Assembly (NCBI RefSeq): GCF_001613365.1
Contig: NZ_BDCF01000006.1
Coordinates: 124,001-188,000, forward strand
From: Nocardia xishanensis NBRC 101358
GTDB taxonomy: Bacteria; Actinomycetota; Actinomycetes; Mycobacteriales; Mycobacteriaceae
Length of the DNA stretch: 64,000 bases
Direction of reading: 5' to 3'
Shown: positions 21,172 to 30,114 of the stretch, piece after piece
Layout of the letters: each line of letters begins with the position of its first letter
How positions within the stretch are numbered: the first letter of the stretch is position 1
Position numbers and translations under genes: made by a program
The notes under the pieces: model-generated
What the model was told of the DNA's origin: nothing
Seen by the model: the letters and a program-made list of their open reading frames with translations, nothing else
Database searches by the model: none

Positions 21172-22386
21172 ATGGCAGTTACCCCCAAAGGGAGCGGTGC
21201 GAAGGTCAGGGAGCTGGATGTCGGCTCCGCGCCTACCCGCTATGCACGGGGATGGCATTGCCTCGGCCTGGCCAAGACCTACCGGGACGGTAAGCCGCAC
21301 GCGGTGAACGTGTTCGGCACCAAGCTGGTGATCTGGGCCGACAGCGCGGGCGAACTGCGGGTGCTCGACGCCTACTGCAGGCACATGGGCGGCGACCTGA
21401 GCATGGGCGAGGTCAAGGGCGACGACATCGCCTGCCCGTTCCATGACTGGCGCTGGTCCGGTGTCAACGGCAAGTGCAGCTCGATCCCCTACGCGCGCCG
21501 GGTCCCCCCGCTCGCACGTACCAGGAAGTGGACGACGCTCGAGCGCAACGGTCAGCTGTTCGTCTGGCACGACCACGAGGGCAACGAGCCGCCGCCGGAC
21601 ATCACCATCCCGCACATCGAGGGCCCCTACACCGACGCCGACGGCAACCCGACCGACGAGCTCGACAGCGGGTGGACCGACTGGACGTGGAACTCGATGC
21701 TGATCGAGGGCGCCAACTGCCGCGAGATCATCGACAACGTGGTCGACATGGCCCACTTCTTCTACATCCACTTCGCCTTCCCGACGTACTTCAAGAACGT
21801 CTTCGAAGGACATATCGCCACCCAGTTCCTGGAGACCAAGGGCCGTCCCGACATCGGCATGGCCTCCAAGTACGGCGGCGACACCCTGTTGAAGTCGGAG
21901 GCCTCGTACTTCGGGCCCTCGTACATGATCAACCCGCTGCTCAACATCTACAGCGGTTACGAGGTCAAGAGCGTCCTGATCAACTGCCACTACCCGGTGA
22001 CGCAGGATTCGTTCGTCCTGCAGTGGGGCATCTCGCTGGAGAAGCCGAAGGGCGTCGACGGCGCGATGGCCGACAAGCTGGCCGAGAAGATGACCGAGGG
22101 CATCAGCGTCGGCTTCCTGCAGGACGTCGAGATCTGGAAGCACAAGTCCAAGGTCGAGAACCCGCTGCTGTGCGAGGAGGACGGGCCGGTCTACCAGCTG
22201 CGCCGCTGGTACGACCAGTTCTATGTCGACGTCGCCGACGTGACGGAGAAGATGACCCAGCGCTTCGAGTTCGAGGTGGACACCACCAAGGCGAACGAGG
22301 CGTGGGAGGCCGAGGTCGCGGAGAACTTGCGTCGCAAGCACGAAGCCGAAGCAGCGGCGACGAAGGAAGCCGAGGCAGGCGTCTGA
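21172..22386 (+). CDS. kshA: 3-ketosteroid 9alpha-hydroxylase, oxygenase subunit
   Basis: A 404-residue Rieske oxygenase (M. tuberculosis KshA 386). The Rieske cluster ligands are Cys69, His71, Cys88 and His91 (YCRHMGG and CPFHDW); the mononuclear iron site shows His195 and His200 in DMAHFFYIH. It hydroxylates C9 of AD/ADD, which together with KstD leads to ring B opening. It needs the reductase KshB, not encoded in this window. ATG 21172 lies behind a strong GAAGGAGGAGG site. The charged C-terminal extension accounts for the extra length. Confidence 0.96.
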   Translation: MAVTPKGSGAKVRELDVGSAPTRYARGWHCLGLAKTYRDGKPHAVNVFGTKLVIWADSAGELRVLDAYCRHMGGDLSMGEVKGDDIACPFHDWRWSGVNGKCSSIPYARRVPPLARTRKWTTLERNGQLFVWHDHEGNEPPPDITIPHIEGPYTDADGNPTDELDSGWTDWTWNSMLIEGANCREIIDNVVDMAHFFYIHFAFPTYFKNVFEGHIATQFLETKGRPDIGMASKYGGDTLLKSEASYFGPSYMINPLLNIYSGYEVKSVLINCHYPVTQDSFVLQWGISLEKPKGVDGAMADKLAEKMTEGISVGFLQDVEIWKHKSKVENPLLCEEDGPVYQLRRWYDQFYVDVADVTEKMTQRFEFEVDTTKANEAWEAEVAENLRRKHEAEAAATKEAEAGV

Positions 22387-22718
22387 TGGCTGCCACCTGG
22401 GCCAAGGCGCCGGACTTCGCCGATCAGCCCGCGCGACGGGCGGCGGTGCAGGCCCAGACCGTGGTCGACAAGCAGCGCTATCTGGAGGAAGGCCTGACGC
22501 CGCTGCGGTGTCAGGCCTGCCGGAGCGAGGTCCTGGTGCGCAAATCGAGCTCGCACCAGACCTCGGTGCAGTGGACCGAGCCCCCGGAAACGCACTGCCC
22601 GGTCTTCGCCGAGCTCGCCGCGTCGGGTGGCCGTCCCGGTCGTCCCGACACCTGCCCGCAGTTGGAGAAGACCATCAAGTGGGCGGTCGACGAGGGCGTG
22701 ATCGACGTCCCGAAGTAG
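22386..22718 (+). CDS. four-cysteine protein coupled to kshA
   Basis: A 110-residue protein overlapping the kshA stop by 1 nt (TGATG). Cysteines at 42 and 45 (RCQACR), 71 (THCPVF) and 90 (DTCPQL) could bind zinc or an Fe-S cluster. I do not recognise a named domain. Position matches the hypothetical gene after kshA in M. tuberculosis (Rv3527), but homology to it was not checked. Tight coupling to the Rieske oxygenase suggests a role with it, for example as a small redox or assembly partner; this is inference. Confidence 0.75.
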   Translation: MAATWAKAPDFADQPARRAAVQAQTVVDKQRYLEEGLTPLRCQACRSEVLVRKSSSHQTSVQWTEPPETHCPVFAELAASGGRPGRPDTCPQLEKTIKWAVDEGVIDVPK

Positions 22719-22783
22719 GGGTACCTCCGGGTCGCTCCGGCCGTGGGCGGACTGCGTGCTGGCACGACTGCGCTGATGAGGGC

Positions 22784-23194
22784 TCAGTCGAGCTGGAAAT
22801 CCTCGAAGTCGAAACCGGGGGCGACGATGCAGCTCACCAGGACGTACTCGTCGCCGAGCGGCCGCGCGGCCTGGCTGACCCCGCCGGGGACCACGGCCTG
22901 CAACAGCTGACCGCGCTCGACATCGGGTCCGAGGACGATCTCCTCGCCGCCGATGTCGAGCGCGAGCGGTCCGCCGCGGTGCCAGAGCCACAGCTCGTCC
23001 GATCGCACCGTGTGCGGGGCCGAGCGCTCGCCCGGCATCAGCAGGAAATGGATCATCGTGGCCGCGGCCCGCGCTCCCGGATACCCGGACGGCGTGAATT
23101 CCACCGGGCTGCGCCATGTTTGGCGATACCAGCCGCCCTCTGGGTGCGGCTCCAAATCGAGTGCGATGGCCAGTGCGGGCCGGTCGTCGGTCAT
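22784..23194 (-). CDS. cupin protein, DUF985 family
   Basis: A 136-residue cupin: HPEGGWYRQTWRSP near residue 17, TMIHFLLMPGERSAPHTVRSDELWLWHRGG in two parts in the middle, and VSCIVAPGFDFEDFQL at the end. This is the DUF985 pattern. No enzyme role is established for the family. It stands alone and is convergent with the kshA unit. Confidence 0.85.
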   Translation of the reverse strand: MTDDRPALAIALDLEPHPEGGWYRQTWRSPVEFTPSGYPGARAAATMIHFLLMPGERSAPHTVRSDELWLWHRGGPLALDIGGEEIVLGPDVERGQLLQAVVPGGVSQAARPLGDEYVLVSCIVAPGFDFEDFQLD

Positions 23195-23339
23195 GCCCCG
23201 ACTCTATGCCCCGTCGCCGTGTCTACGGCCCATGCGCAGATCGCGGCCTACGGTTCACCGTATAACTCGCTGACGTCCCGCGAGGTCCGTACGCCGCGCC
23301 TCGCCGGAGCGGACCTGCCCGACGAGGAACGGATCGGGT

Positions 23340-24383
23340 TCAGGATTCCTGGATGCGCCAGGTGATACCGAAGCGGGCGAGGGAGTCGAGAAATTCGGTC
23401 GGCTCGAACGCTTCGGCGGGCGCCAGCGCACCCGGCTCGGCGGCGCCCGCGGCGAGTCTGGTCGCGATCTCGACGGCGAGCAGTGCGGAATCGCGGTAGG
23501 AATCGACGCCATCGACCACGCCGCGCACCACCCGGCCGTCGGCGTGCGCGTCCACGATCACCTCGTAGCGCAAGTCCGAGCTCGGCTCGTCCGGGATCTG
23601 CTCGATGAGCTCCTCGGTGAAAGAGCCCAACGTGCCGAGGATGTCGGCGGCGAGCACACCCTCGACGGAGGCGACCTCGGTGTGCCGCGGCACGGTGAGC
23701 ACCGGTGGCTGCGGGAACTTCCCGACAGCGGTGGGCGCGGTGTCGCCGGGGAAAGTCATCTGCGGATGCCGCGCCGGGCCGGTGCGCAGCTCGCCGTCCG
23801 CGAAATGCCAACCGCCGCCGCGGAACCAGTCGAGGCTGGCGAACACTGTCTTGGCGCTGCCCTTCGAGCCGTTGCCTCGGCTCTTGCTCAGATGACTGAT
23901 GACGATCTCGGCGCGGCCCGGCACCCGGCGTGCGACGAGATGGGCGAGCAGATCGGCGGCGACATTGTTGTCTGTGACGCCGGAAATGACTGTCACACCG
24001 GCGGTTTCAGCCGCTTTGGCGTAGTCGTCGAAGACCTTCTTCAAGAAGAGTTGCTCGCCGGAGATGTCGGTGTAGTGCGCGCCCGCCGCGATGGCGGCCG
24101 CCAGGACCGGTTCGCCGTTGCGGACGTAGGCGGAAAGGCTGCTGATGACCGCGTCCGCGCCGGTGAACGCGGCAACCAGCGCGGCGTGATCGTCGAGATC
24201 GGCGACGCGGATCTCGGCGCCCGTCAGGCCCGCGGCCGCGGCGGCGGCGCGCATGCGATCGGCGTTGCGGCCCACCAGAATCGGGGAGAGGCCGCGGCGA
24301 TGGAGTTCGGCGAGCACGTAGCCGCCGGTGTGGCCGGTGGCGCCGTAGACGGCGATAACGGGGGAGCTGTTCTGCGTTGTCAT
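23340..24383 (-). CDS. saccharopine dehydrogenase-like NAD(P)-binding protein
   Basis: A 347-residue protein with an N-terminal Rossmann motif VYGATGHTGGYV (residues 12-23), a region like ADAVISSLSAYVRNGEPVL near residue 73, and a C-terminal domain of the trans-acting enoyl reductase/saccharopine dehydrogenase type. The substrate is unknown. The AraC regulator at 24468 is divergent from it and is the likely controller. Confidence 0.82.
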   Translation of the reverse strand: MTTQNSSPVIAVYGATGHTGGYVLAELHRRGLSPILVGRNADRMRAAAAAAGLTGAEIRVADLDDHAALVAAFTGADAVISSLSAYVRNGEPVLAAAIAAGAHYTDISGEQLFLKKVFDDYAKAAETAGVTVISGVTDNNVAADLLAHLVARRVPGRAEIVISHLSKSRGNGSKGSAKTVFASLDWFRGGGWHFADGELRTGPARHPQMTFPGDTAPTAVGKFPQPPVLTVPRHTEVASVEGVLAADILGTLGSFTEELIEQIPDEPSSDLRYEVIVDAHADGRVVRGVVDGVDSYRDSALLAVEIATRLAAGAAEPGALAPAEAFEPTEFLDSLARFGITWRIQES

Positions 24384-24467
24384 GGTTTCGAGCTTATTGC
24401 CGTGACGCGAGCAAATGAATGGCGCGAAAGCTCTGAATCATGTCCGAAACGCTCATAGATTGAGCGT

Positions 24468-25394
24468 ATGGTTGCAGTCGTGGACATTCTCAGCGAGACC
24501 ATAGCGGCAATCCGTACCGGCTATCCGGCTTCCGGTCTGTTCATCAGGCACGCGCCGTGGGGACGTCGCTATCCGGTGGTGCCCGGTGCAGGGTTCCACG
24601 TCGTGCTGCGGGGATCCTGCTGGGTCGTCCCGCCGGGTGGCGAGCCGATTGCGCTCGGCGTCGGCGACGTGCTGTTCATGCCGCGCGGTGCCGATCACGA
24701 CCTGGTCGACAACCTCGGAAGTCCGGTTACCGAAACCGCTCGGCCCGGAGAGCCGCGCGAGATCGCCGGGCCCGGCGTGCGCACCGAACTACTCTGCGGC
24801 GCATATGAGCTCGGCAGGCAGCGATCGCACCCGATGCTCGACGAGCTGCCCGAGTTCATCCACCTGCCCGCCCGCCCCGGTCGTCACCCCGCGCTGCGCG
24901 GCGCGGTGGATCTGCTCGCCGCCGAGATCGCCGAACCTCGCCAGGGCAGCGACGCCGCGGTGCCCGCGCTGCTGGAGACCATGCTGCTGTTCATCCTGCG
25001 CGCCTGGTTCGACGATCAGGCCGACGCGCACCCCACCGGATGGGCGGGCGCGTTCGCCGATCCGGCCGTCGCCGCGGCGCTGCGCGCCGTGCACGAGGAC
25101 CCCGCCCGACCGTGGACCGTGCCTGACCTCAGCGGCATCGCGGGCGTCTCCCGCGCCACCCTGGCCCGCCGCTTCACCGCCACCATCGGCGAACCCCCGC
25201 TCTCCTACGTAACCCGCTGGCGCCTCCTCACCGCAGCCCGCCTCCTCCGCGACACCGACGCCTCCCTGAACACCATCGCCCGCAGAGTCGGCTACACCTC
25301 CGAATTCGCCTTCGCCAAAGCCTTCAAACGCGAATACGGCCAAGCTCCAGGCCAATACCGCCGCACCCCAACCCAACCCCCGATCGCCGTGTGA
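24468..25394 (+). CDS. AraC-family regulator with N-terminal cupin
   Basis: A 308-residue regulator. The N-terminal half is an AraC_binding/cupin domain (FHVVLRGSCWVVPPGGEPI, then GDVLFMPRGADHDL). The C-terminal half has two helix-turn-helix motifs: WTVPDLSGIAGVSRATLARR near residue 218 and LNTIARRVGYTSEFAFAKAF near residue 265. It is divergent from the saccharopine-dehydrogenase-like gene with 84 nt between. Confidence 0.92.
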   Translation: MVAVVDILSETIAAIRTGYPASGLFIRHAPWGRRYPVVPGAGFHVVLRGSCWVVPPGGEPIALGVGDVLFMPRGADHDLVDNLGSPVTETARPGEPREIAGPGVRTELLCGAYELGRQRSHPMLDELPEFIHLPARPGRHPALRGAVDLLAAEIAEPRQGSDAAVPALLETMLLFILRAWFDDQADAHPTGWAGAFADPAVAAALRAVHEDPARPWTVPDLSGIAGVSRATLARRFTATIGEPPLSYVTRWRLLTAARLLRDTDASLNTIARRVGYTSEFAFAKAFKREYGQAPGQYRRTPTQPPIAV

Positions 25395-25680
25395 CGCCCG
25401 GCCTCGCGCCGAGGCGCGGCAACCTCGATCCAAGCTGCGCCGACTGGGTCGGCTGCCCAGTCGCTCGGAGCGTCCGGCAGGCGCGGTAATCGAGTAGTCG
25501 TATGCACAACTTTGCGACGAACCGCGACAGCCTGCGTTAGGCGCTCGTAATTTCGCCGAATGGCTCGGCGGGGGAATCTCGTCCTGGAAGGCGAACGCAG
25601 GGCGGCGCGGGACCTCGCGCCCGAATCGGAGCCTGGTAACGAAAAGTGAAAGGTGCTCGTAGGCGCAGGCCCACGGCCGG

Positions 25681-26109
25681 TCAATACAAATCGTTGTCGC
25701 CGGTGCCGAGCCAGCGGTGGTCTTGGCCGGTGATCGCGACGATCTGGTCGAAGTCGTGGTCGCGGTGCAGGAGGGTGAGGCCGCGGAGTTCGGCGGTGGC
25801 GGCGAGGACGAGGTCGACCAGGCCTGCGTTGCGGTGCTTTCCGCGTTTGGTCAGCTCGCCTTGGACTTCCCAGGCCCGTTCGTAGGCGCGGTCGTCGACC
25901 GGTTCCCAGCCGAAGAGCATGCGCATGTCATCGATCGTGCGCTCGCGATCGGCGGTGGAGCGCGCGGTGTAGAAGAACTCGAGCTCCACGATCGGGCAGA
26001 TGGCGACGAGTCCCGCGACGACCGCGCGTTGCCAGGCGAAGGCATTCGGGTCTTGACGCATGATCGGAACCAGCGCGCTGGTGTCGATCAGGAACCGCGC
26101 CGCGTTCAC
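25681..26109 (-). CDS. vapC: VapC-type PIN-domain toxin
   Basis: A 142-residue PIN nuclease. Acidic residues expected at the active site are seen in FLIDTSAL (Asp near 10), PIVELEFFY (Glu near 44) and LVDLVLAATAE plus HRDHDFDQI. VapC toxins cleave RNA, often tRNA or rRNA. GTG 26109 overlaps the antitoxin stop by 4 nt (GTGA), the normal coupling. All key acids appear present, so it is probably active and held by VapB. Confidence 0.87.
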   Translation of the reverse strand: MNAARFLIDTSALVPIMRQDPNAFAWQRAVVAGLVAICPIVELEFFYTARSTADRERTIDDMRMLFGWEPVDDRAYERAWEVQGELTKRGKHRNAGLVDLVLAATAELRGLTLLHRDHDFDQIVAITGQDHRWLGTGDNDLY

Positions 26110-26321
26110 CGCCGGTAATTCCGCTTGTTCTCGAGAATGTCCAGATCGAAAGCGCCCTCCGCGACGGCGTCTTGCAGGCGGGTGAGCGCCAGGGCGCGGC
26201 GGCGGTTTTCCAAAACTTCCCGAAGCGCGGCGTTGACGGTGTCCTTCTTCGTGCCGGTGCCGAGTTCCTTGGCGACATCGGCGACGAGTACGTCGTCCAG
26301 ATCGATCACTGTTCGAGCCAT
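26106..26321 (-). CDS. vapB: VapB-type antitoxin
   Basis: A 71-residue protein starting ARTVIDLDDVLVADVAKELG, the ribbon-helix-helix start of the VapB/Rv2009-like family, then KDTVNAALREVLENRRR, and a C-terminal tail that wraps the toxin. It is the first gene of the pair. An operator-like palindrome lies 12 nt upstream. Confidence 0.87.
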   Translation of the reverse strand: MARTVIDLDDVLVADVAKELGTGTKKDTVNAALREVLENRRRALALTRLQDAVAEGAFDLDILENKRNYRR

Positions 26322-26333
26322 GGCACACCTCTT

Positions 26334-26351
26334 GATATCTCCGCGGATATC
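26334..26351. promoter_or_regulatory. palindromic operator candidate of vapBC
   Basis: GATATC-TCCGCG-GATATC, with the palindrome CCGCGG at its centre, lies just upstream of vapB. It is a likely VapBC autoregulation site. Confidence 0.6.
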
Positions 26352-26386
26352 TAAGACATCAGATCAGATATACGCCGTCGAGGGTG

Positions 26387-27139
26387 TCAGCTGAACGGGG
26401 AGCTGGGGCGTTCTTCGAGGACGCCGTCGATCCAGACGTCCACCTTTTCGTTGTAGAAGCAGGCCAGGCCGGCGATCTTCTGGCTCTCCGGTAGCGGGGT
26501 GCGGTAGACCCAGGCGATGTCGGGGTATTCCTTGTCGCCGATGCGGACGGTCCAGTAGTCGGCGGTGCCTTTGTAGGGGCAGCGGGAGTGCGTGTCGGAG
26601 GGTTGCAGCAGGTCGAGGCGGACGTCGGTGAGGGGGAGGTAATACCTTGCGGGAAGGCCGGTTTCGAAGAGGATGCGCGGGCTGTGCGAGTCCGCGACGA
26701 CGACGCCGCCGATCTCCACCCGCACGTGCCGGGAACTGCCGAGGATGTCGACGCGCGAGTACGGATCGCGCGGGTGGACGTACACCGGCTCGTCCTCTTC
26801 GAACCATTCGTCCATGGCGTTCCAGTCCAGCCGCACCAAATGGTTCAGTTCCGGCAGCGGGGAATCGTGGTAGCGCAGGGCGCCGCCCGCCGCGGTGACG
26901 CCGTCGATGATCACGTCGTACACCGCGGCCTCGCCACGGCTGGGCGAGTGCCTGGTCTCGCCGTTCGGCTCCAGTTTGGCGCACAGATCGGCGACGGGAA
27001 TGTAGTAAGTGGGGTGGTAGGGGATCTCCCACACCAGCACCGGGCGGTCCGTGTCGGCCACCAGGTGCCCGCCGAGGTAGACGCGGACGCGCTTCTGGCT
27101 GGTCGCGATCTTGACGCGGCCTCGCTGCTCATCGGTCAT
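26387..27139 (-). CDS. protein with two DUF427 domains
   Basis: A 250-residue protein with a duplicated fold: first VRVYLGGHLVADTDRPVLVW near residue 18, second VRVEIGGVVVADSHSPRILF near residue 139. Each repeat continues with a YYxP-type motif (PTYYIPVADL, RYYLPLTDV), as in DUF427. ATG 27139 gives the usual N-terminus. Function is unknown; the gene stands alone. Confidence 0.88.
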   Translation of the reverse strand: MTDEQRGRVKIATSQKRVRVYLGGHLVADTDRPVLVWEIPYHPTYYIPVADLCAKLEPNGETRHSPSRGEAAVYDVIIDGVTAAGGALRYHDSPLPELNHLVRLDWNAMDEWFEEDEPVYVHPRDPYSRVDILGSSRHVRVEIGGVVVADSHSPRILFETGLPARYYLPLTDVRLDLLQPSDTHSRCPYKGTADYWTVRIGDKEYPDIAWVYRTPLPESQKIAGLACFYNEKVDVWIDGVLEERPSSPFS

Positions 27140-27233
27140 ACCTCTCGACGGTACGCCGAGCGGTCGACAGGTTCCGGTCGCGAAAACGCCCACACGGGCT
27201 CCGCCGGAACAGCGGGGCCCGTGAGCTGAGAAC

Positions 27234-28472
27234 TCAGTCGCCGACCGTGATCGCCTGCGCCTCCTCCACCGAGTGCGGCGCGGGATCGTGGTCGTCGATG
27301 TGGGCCAGCGCGGCATGCCCGGCGAACAGGACGAGGACGGCGGCCGCGGTGCACGCCGCGCCGACCCAGAACGGCAGCGCGATGCTGTGCTCGCCGAGCT
27401 TGCCCGCCAGCCACGGCGCGGCGGCGCCGCCCGCGAATCGGACGAAGCTGTAGGCCGCCGAGGCGGTGGACCGCTCCACCGGCGCCGAGATCATCACGGC
27501 CTCGGTGATCAGGGTGTTGTTCACACCGAGGAACAGGCCGGCGAGCACCGTGCCGACGATCAGTACCGTCTTGTTCTCCGCGAACAGCGCCATCACCGCC
27601 AGGTCCGTCGCGAACAGCCCGAGCGCGAGACCCATCATCGGCAGCGTGCCGAAGTGTCGTTGCAGACCGGGGGCGAAGAAGACCGAGGCCAGCGCGAGCA
27701 GAATGCCCCAGCCGCAGAAGATGAACCCGATCGCGTAGGTGCCCATGTCCAGCGGGAACGGGGTGTAGGCGAGCAGGGTGAAGAAGCCGAAGTTGTAGAG
27801 CAGCGCGGTGATGCTGACGGTGAGCAGGCCGCGGTGACGCAGCGCCTGGAACGGCGCGGCGAGCGAAGTGCCGCGCGCGGGCTTCGGGCTCTCGGGCAGC
27901 AGCACGACGATGCAGACGAAGGCGATGGCCATCAGCGCCGAGACGCCGAAGAACGGTCCGCGCCAGCTGATTCCGCCGAGCACGCCGCCGACCAGCGGGC
28001 CGGTCGCGATGCCGATGCCGAGCGCCGCCTCGTACAGGATGATGGCGCGCGCGACGCCGCCGCTGGCCGCGCCGACGATGGTGGCCAGCGCGGTGGCGAT
28101 GAACAGCGCGTTGCCGAGCCCCCAGCCCGCGCGGAACCCGACGATCTGCTCGACGGTGTTCGACATGCCCGCCAGCGCCGCGAACATCACGATGACGGCC
28201 AGGCCCGCCAGCAGCGTCTTCTTCGCGCCGAACCGGCTGGAGACCACGCCCGTTATCAGCATCGCCACGCCCGTCACCAGCATGTAGCTGGTGAAAAGCA
28301 GCGAAACCTGCGAGGGCGATGCGTGCAGCTGTTCGCCGATCGGCTTGAGGATCGGGTCGACAAGGCCGATGCCCATGAAGGCGATGACGCTGGCGAAGGC
28401 GACCGCCCAGACCGCTTTGGGCTGTTCGGTCGACGCGGGCGCGCCGGTGGCGGCGCGGGTGTCCACTCTCAT
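27234..28472 (-). CDS. MFS transporter, Cmx/CmlR-like efflux type
   Basis: A 412-residue membrane protein with 12 predicted helices. The N-terminal pattern GIGLVDPILKPIGEQLHASP, the loop motif SSRFGAKKTLLAG (motif A region) and ESPKPARG between the halves fit the chloramphenicol-resistance-like MFS subgroup. It is co-transcribed with an upstream MarR gene (4-nt overlap), so drug- or metabolite-responsive efflux is likely. The substrate cannot be told. Confidence 0.88.
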   Translation of the reverse strand: MRVDTRAATGAPASTEQPKAVWAVAFASVIAFMGIGLVDPILKPIGEQLHASPSQVSLLFTSYMLVTGVAMLITGVVSSRFGAKKTLLAGLAVIVMFAALAGMSNTVEQIVGFRAGWGLGNALFIATALATIVGAASGGVARAIILYEAALGIGIATGPLVGGVLGGISWRGPFFGVSALMAIAFVCIVVLLPESPKPARGTSLAAPFQALRHRGLLTVSITALLYNFGFFTLLAYTPFPLDMGTYAIGFIFCGWGILLALASVFFAPGLQRHFGTLPMMGLALGLFATDLAVMALFAENKTVLIVGTVLAGLFLGVNNTLITEAVMISAPVERSTASAAYSFVRFAGGAAAPWLAGKLGEHSIALPFWVGAACTAAAVLVLFAGHAALAHIDDHDPAPHSVEEAQAITVGD

Positions 28473-28936
28473 CGGTTTTCCCTCGACGGATAGTGCTGGG
28501 GCGCGCTCTTTTTCAGCGCTTCCAGCAGTTCGTTCAGATCGGATTCCATTCGCGCGAGTCGTTCGACGTCGAATTCGGCGAGCCGGGAGGCCATGGCCGT
28601 GCCGTAGGCGGCGCGTGCCACGGCCAGTCGCTCGCGTCCGGCCGGGGTGAGGTCGACGACGACCGCCCTGGAGTCCGCGGGATCCTTGGTCCTCGTCGCG
28701 AATCCGTCCTCGACGAGCCTGCCGAGCAGCGCCGTTGCCGCTGGCTGGGAGCATCGATCGATTCTGGCGAATTCGCTGACCCGCACCGCGCCGTGCTCGT
28801 CGAGGACGGCAAGTGCCCGCAGAACGGCACGTGGCAGATCGTCGTCGCCGATCACCCCGGCCAGCCGGGTCAGCCTGCCCGCGGTGACGAGGAGATCGAC
28901 CACGATGTCTGAAGTCGTCACTGGAGCATGCTGCAC
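28469..28936 (-). CDS. MarR-family regulator
   Basis: A 155-residue winged-helix protein: RVSEFARIDRCSQPAATALL near residue 55, then GFATRTKDPADSRAVVVDLT, the MarR wing. GTG 28936 is taken as start. It precedes and overlaps the MFS gene, the usual arrangement for a repressor of its own efflux operon. An inverted repeat lies 20 nt upstream. Confidence 0.9.
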   Translation of the reverse strand: MQHAPVTTSDIVVDLLVTAGRLTRLAGVIGDDDLPRAVLRALAVLDEHGAVRVSEFARIDRCSQPAATALLGRLVEDGFATRTKDPADSRAVVVDLTPAGRERLAVARAAYGTAMASRLAEFDVERLARMESDLNELLEALKKSAPQHYPSRENR

Positions 28937-28955
28937 AGGGAATATTATTACATAA

Positions 28956-28972
28956 GCTAACTATCTATTAGC
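28956..28972. promoter_or_regulatory. MarR operator candidate
   Basis: GCTAA-CTATCTA-TTAGC is a 5-bp perfect inverted repeat in an AT-rich patch just upstream of the MarR gene. Confidence 0.5.
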
Positions 28973-29019
28973 AGTGAAATAGCCCACCGCGAGCGCCGTC
29001 GCTACCTCGCGCACGACGA

Positions 29020-29049
29020 AAGGCCCCGGTGAGGGGTCACCGGGGCCTT
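29020..29049 (-). terminator. intrinsic terminator after ipdE2
   Basis: AAGGCCCCGGTGA at 29020-29032 pairs perfectly with 29037-29049 around a GGGG loop. On the minus strand it lies 13 nt after the ipdE2 stop and is followed by a short T run (TTTCG). Confidence 0.8.
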
Positions 29050-29061
29050 CGGTCAGGTGCG

Positions 29062-30114
29062 CTAGGTGTGCGCCAGGGGGCGGTGGGGTGTGCCGAAGAG
29101 CTGGGCGTCGCCATGCGCGCGCTTGAAGAACAGGTGCGCGTCGTGCTCCCAGGTGATGGCGATACCGCCGTGCAATTGCACTGTCTCGGAGACGATCTCG
29201 GTAAGCGCCTCCGAGCACTGCGTCCGCGCGACCCACACGTCCTCGGCGGCCGACGGCAGGTCGGCGGCGACCGCGGCGGTGGCGGCATAGGACGCGGACT
29301 TGGCCGACTCCAGCAGCACATACATATCGGCCATCCGGTGCTTGAGCGCCTGGAAACTGCCGATCACCCGCCCGAACTGCACCCGGGACTTGGTGTATTC
29401 GACCGTCATCTCCAGGCACTGCTCCGCCGCGCCGACCTGCTCGGCGGCCACCGCCGCCCACGCGATCTCGCGCAGCCGCCCCGCGACGGCATCCGGATCA
29501 TTGGTGCCGAGCTTGCGCGCGGTGACACCGTCGAAGCCGATCTCGGTGAGCTTGCGGGTCGGGTCCATGGTCGCGACCGTGCGCCGGGTGATGCCCGCGG
29601 CAGTGGCCTCCACCTCGAACAGTCCGGTCGGGGTGAGCACGATCAGCGTGTCCGCGTGCGCGCCGTCCAGCACGTAATGCGCCGTACCGGAAAGCGACTC
29701 GCCGTCGGCGCGAACGCCGGGCGTATCCCAGCCGGTCGCGTTCGCCCAGCAGACCGCCAGCGTGGTCGTGCCTTCCGCGACGCCAGGCAGCAGCCGGGCG
29801 CAGGCGTCCTCGTCACCGGAGAGCAGCACGGCCTGCGCGCCGAGCACGGCCGAACCGAGCATCGGCACGCCCGCCAGCGTCCGGCCCAATTCGCCGACTA
29901 CGAGCAGCGATTCGACGAGCGACGCGCCGAAGCCGCCGTACTCCTCCGGCACCGCCAGCGCCGCGACGCCGATCTGCTCGCAGAGCAGCCGCCAGAGCTT
30001 CGGGTCGTAGCCGAGTTCGGTGTCCATCGCCGCGCGCACGGCGTCGCGTCCCGCGTGCTTGGTGAGCAGCGCGCGTACCGAGGCGACGAATTCCTGGTGT
30101 TCGGCGGCGGTCAT
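29062..30114 (-). CDS. ipdE2: acyl-CoA dehydrogenase, beta-type subunit (FadE33/IpdE2)
   Basis: A 350-residue acyl-CoA dehydrogenase-like protein, last of fadD3-ech-fadE31-fadE32-fadE33, the position of Rv3564. Parts seen: VPEEYGGFGASLVESLLVV near residue 55, YTKSRVQFGRVIGSFQALKH near residue 245, and a C-terminal QLHGGIAITWEHDAHL. In mycobacteria FadE33 (IpdE2) joins FadE30 (IpdE1), encoded on the divergent operon, to dehydrogenate 5-OH-HIP-CoA. Start ATG 30114 overlaps the fadE32 stop by 4 nt. Confidence 0.88.
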   Translation of the reverse strand: MTAAEHQEFVASVRALLTKHAGRDAVRAAMDTELGYDPKLWRLLCEQIGVAALAVPEEYGGFGASLVESLLVVGELGRTLAGVPMLGSAVLGAQAVLLSGDEDACARLLPGVAEGTTTLAVCWANATGWDTPGVRADGESLSGTAHYVLDGAHADTLIVLTPTGLFEVEATAAGITRRTVATMDPTRKLTEIGFDGVTARKLGTNDPDAVAGRLREIAWAAVAAEQVGAAEQCLEMTVEYTKSRVQFGRVIGSFQALKHRMADMYVLLESAKSASYAATAAVAADLPSAAEDVWVARTQCSEALTEIVSETVQLHGGIAITWEHDAHLFFKRAHGDAQLFGTPHRPLAHT

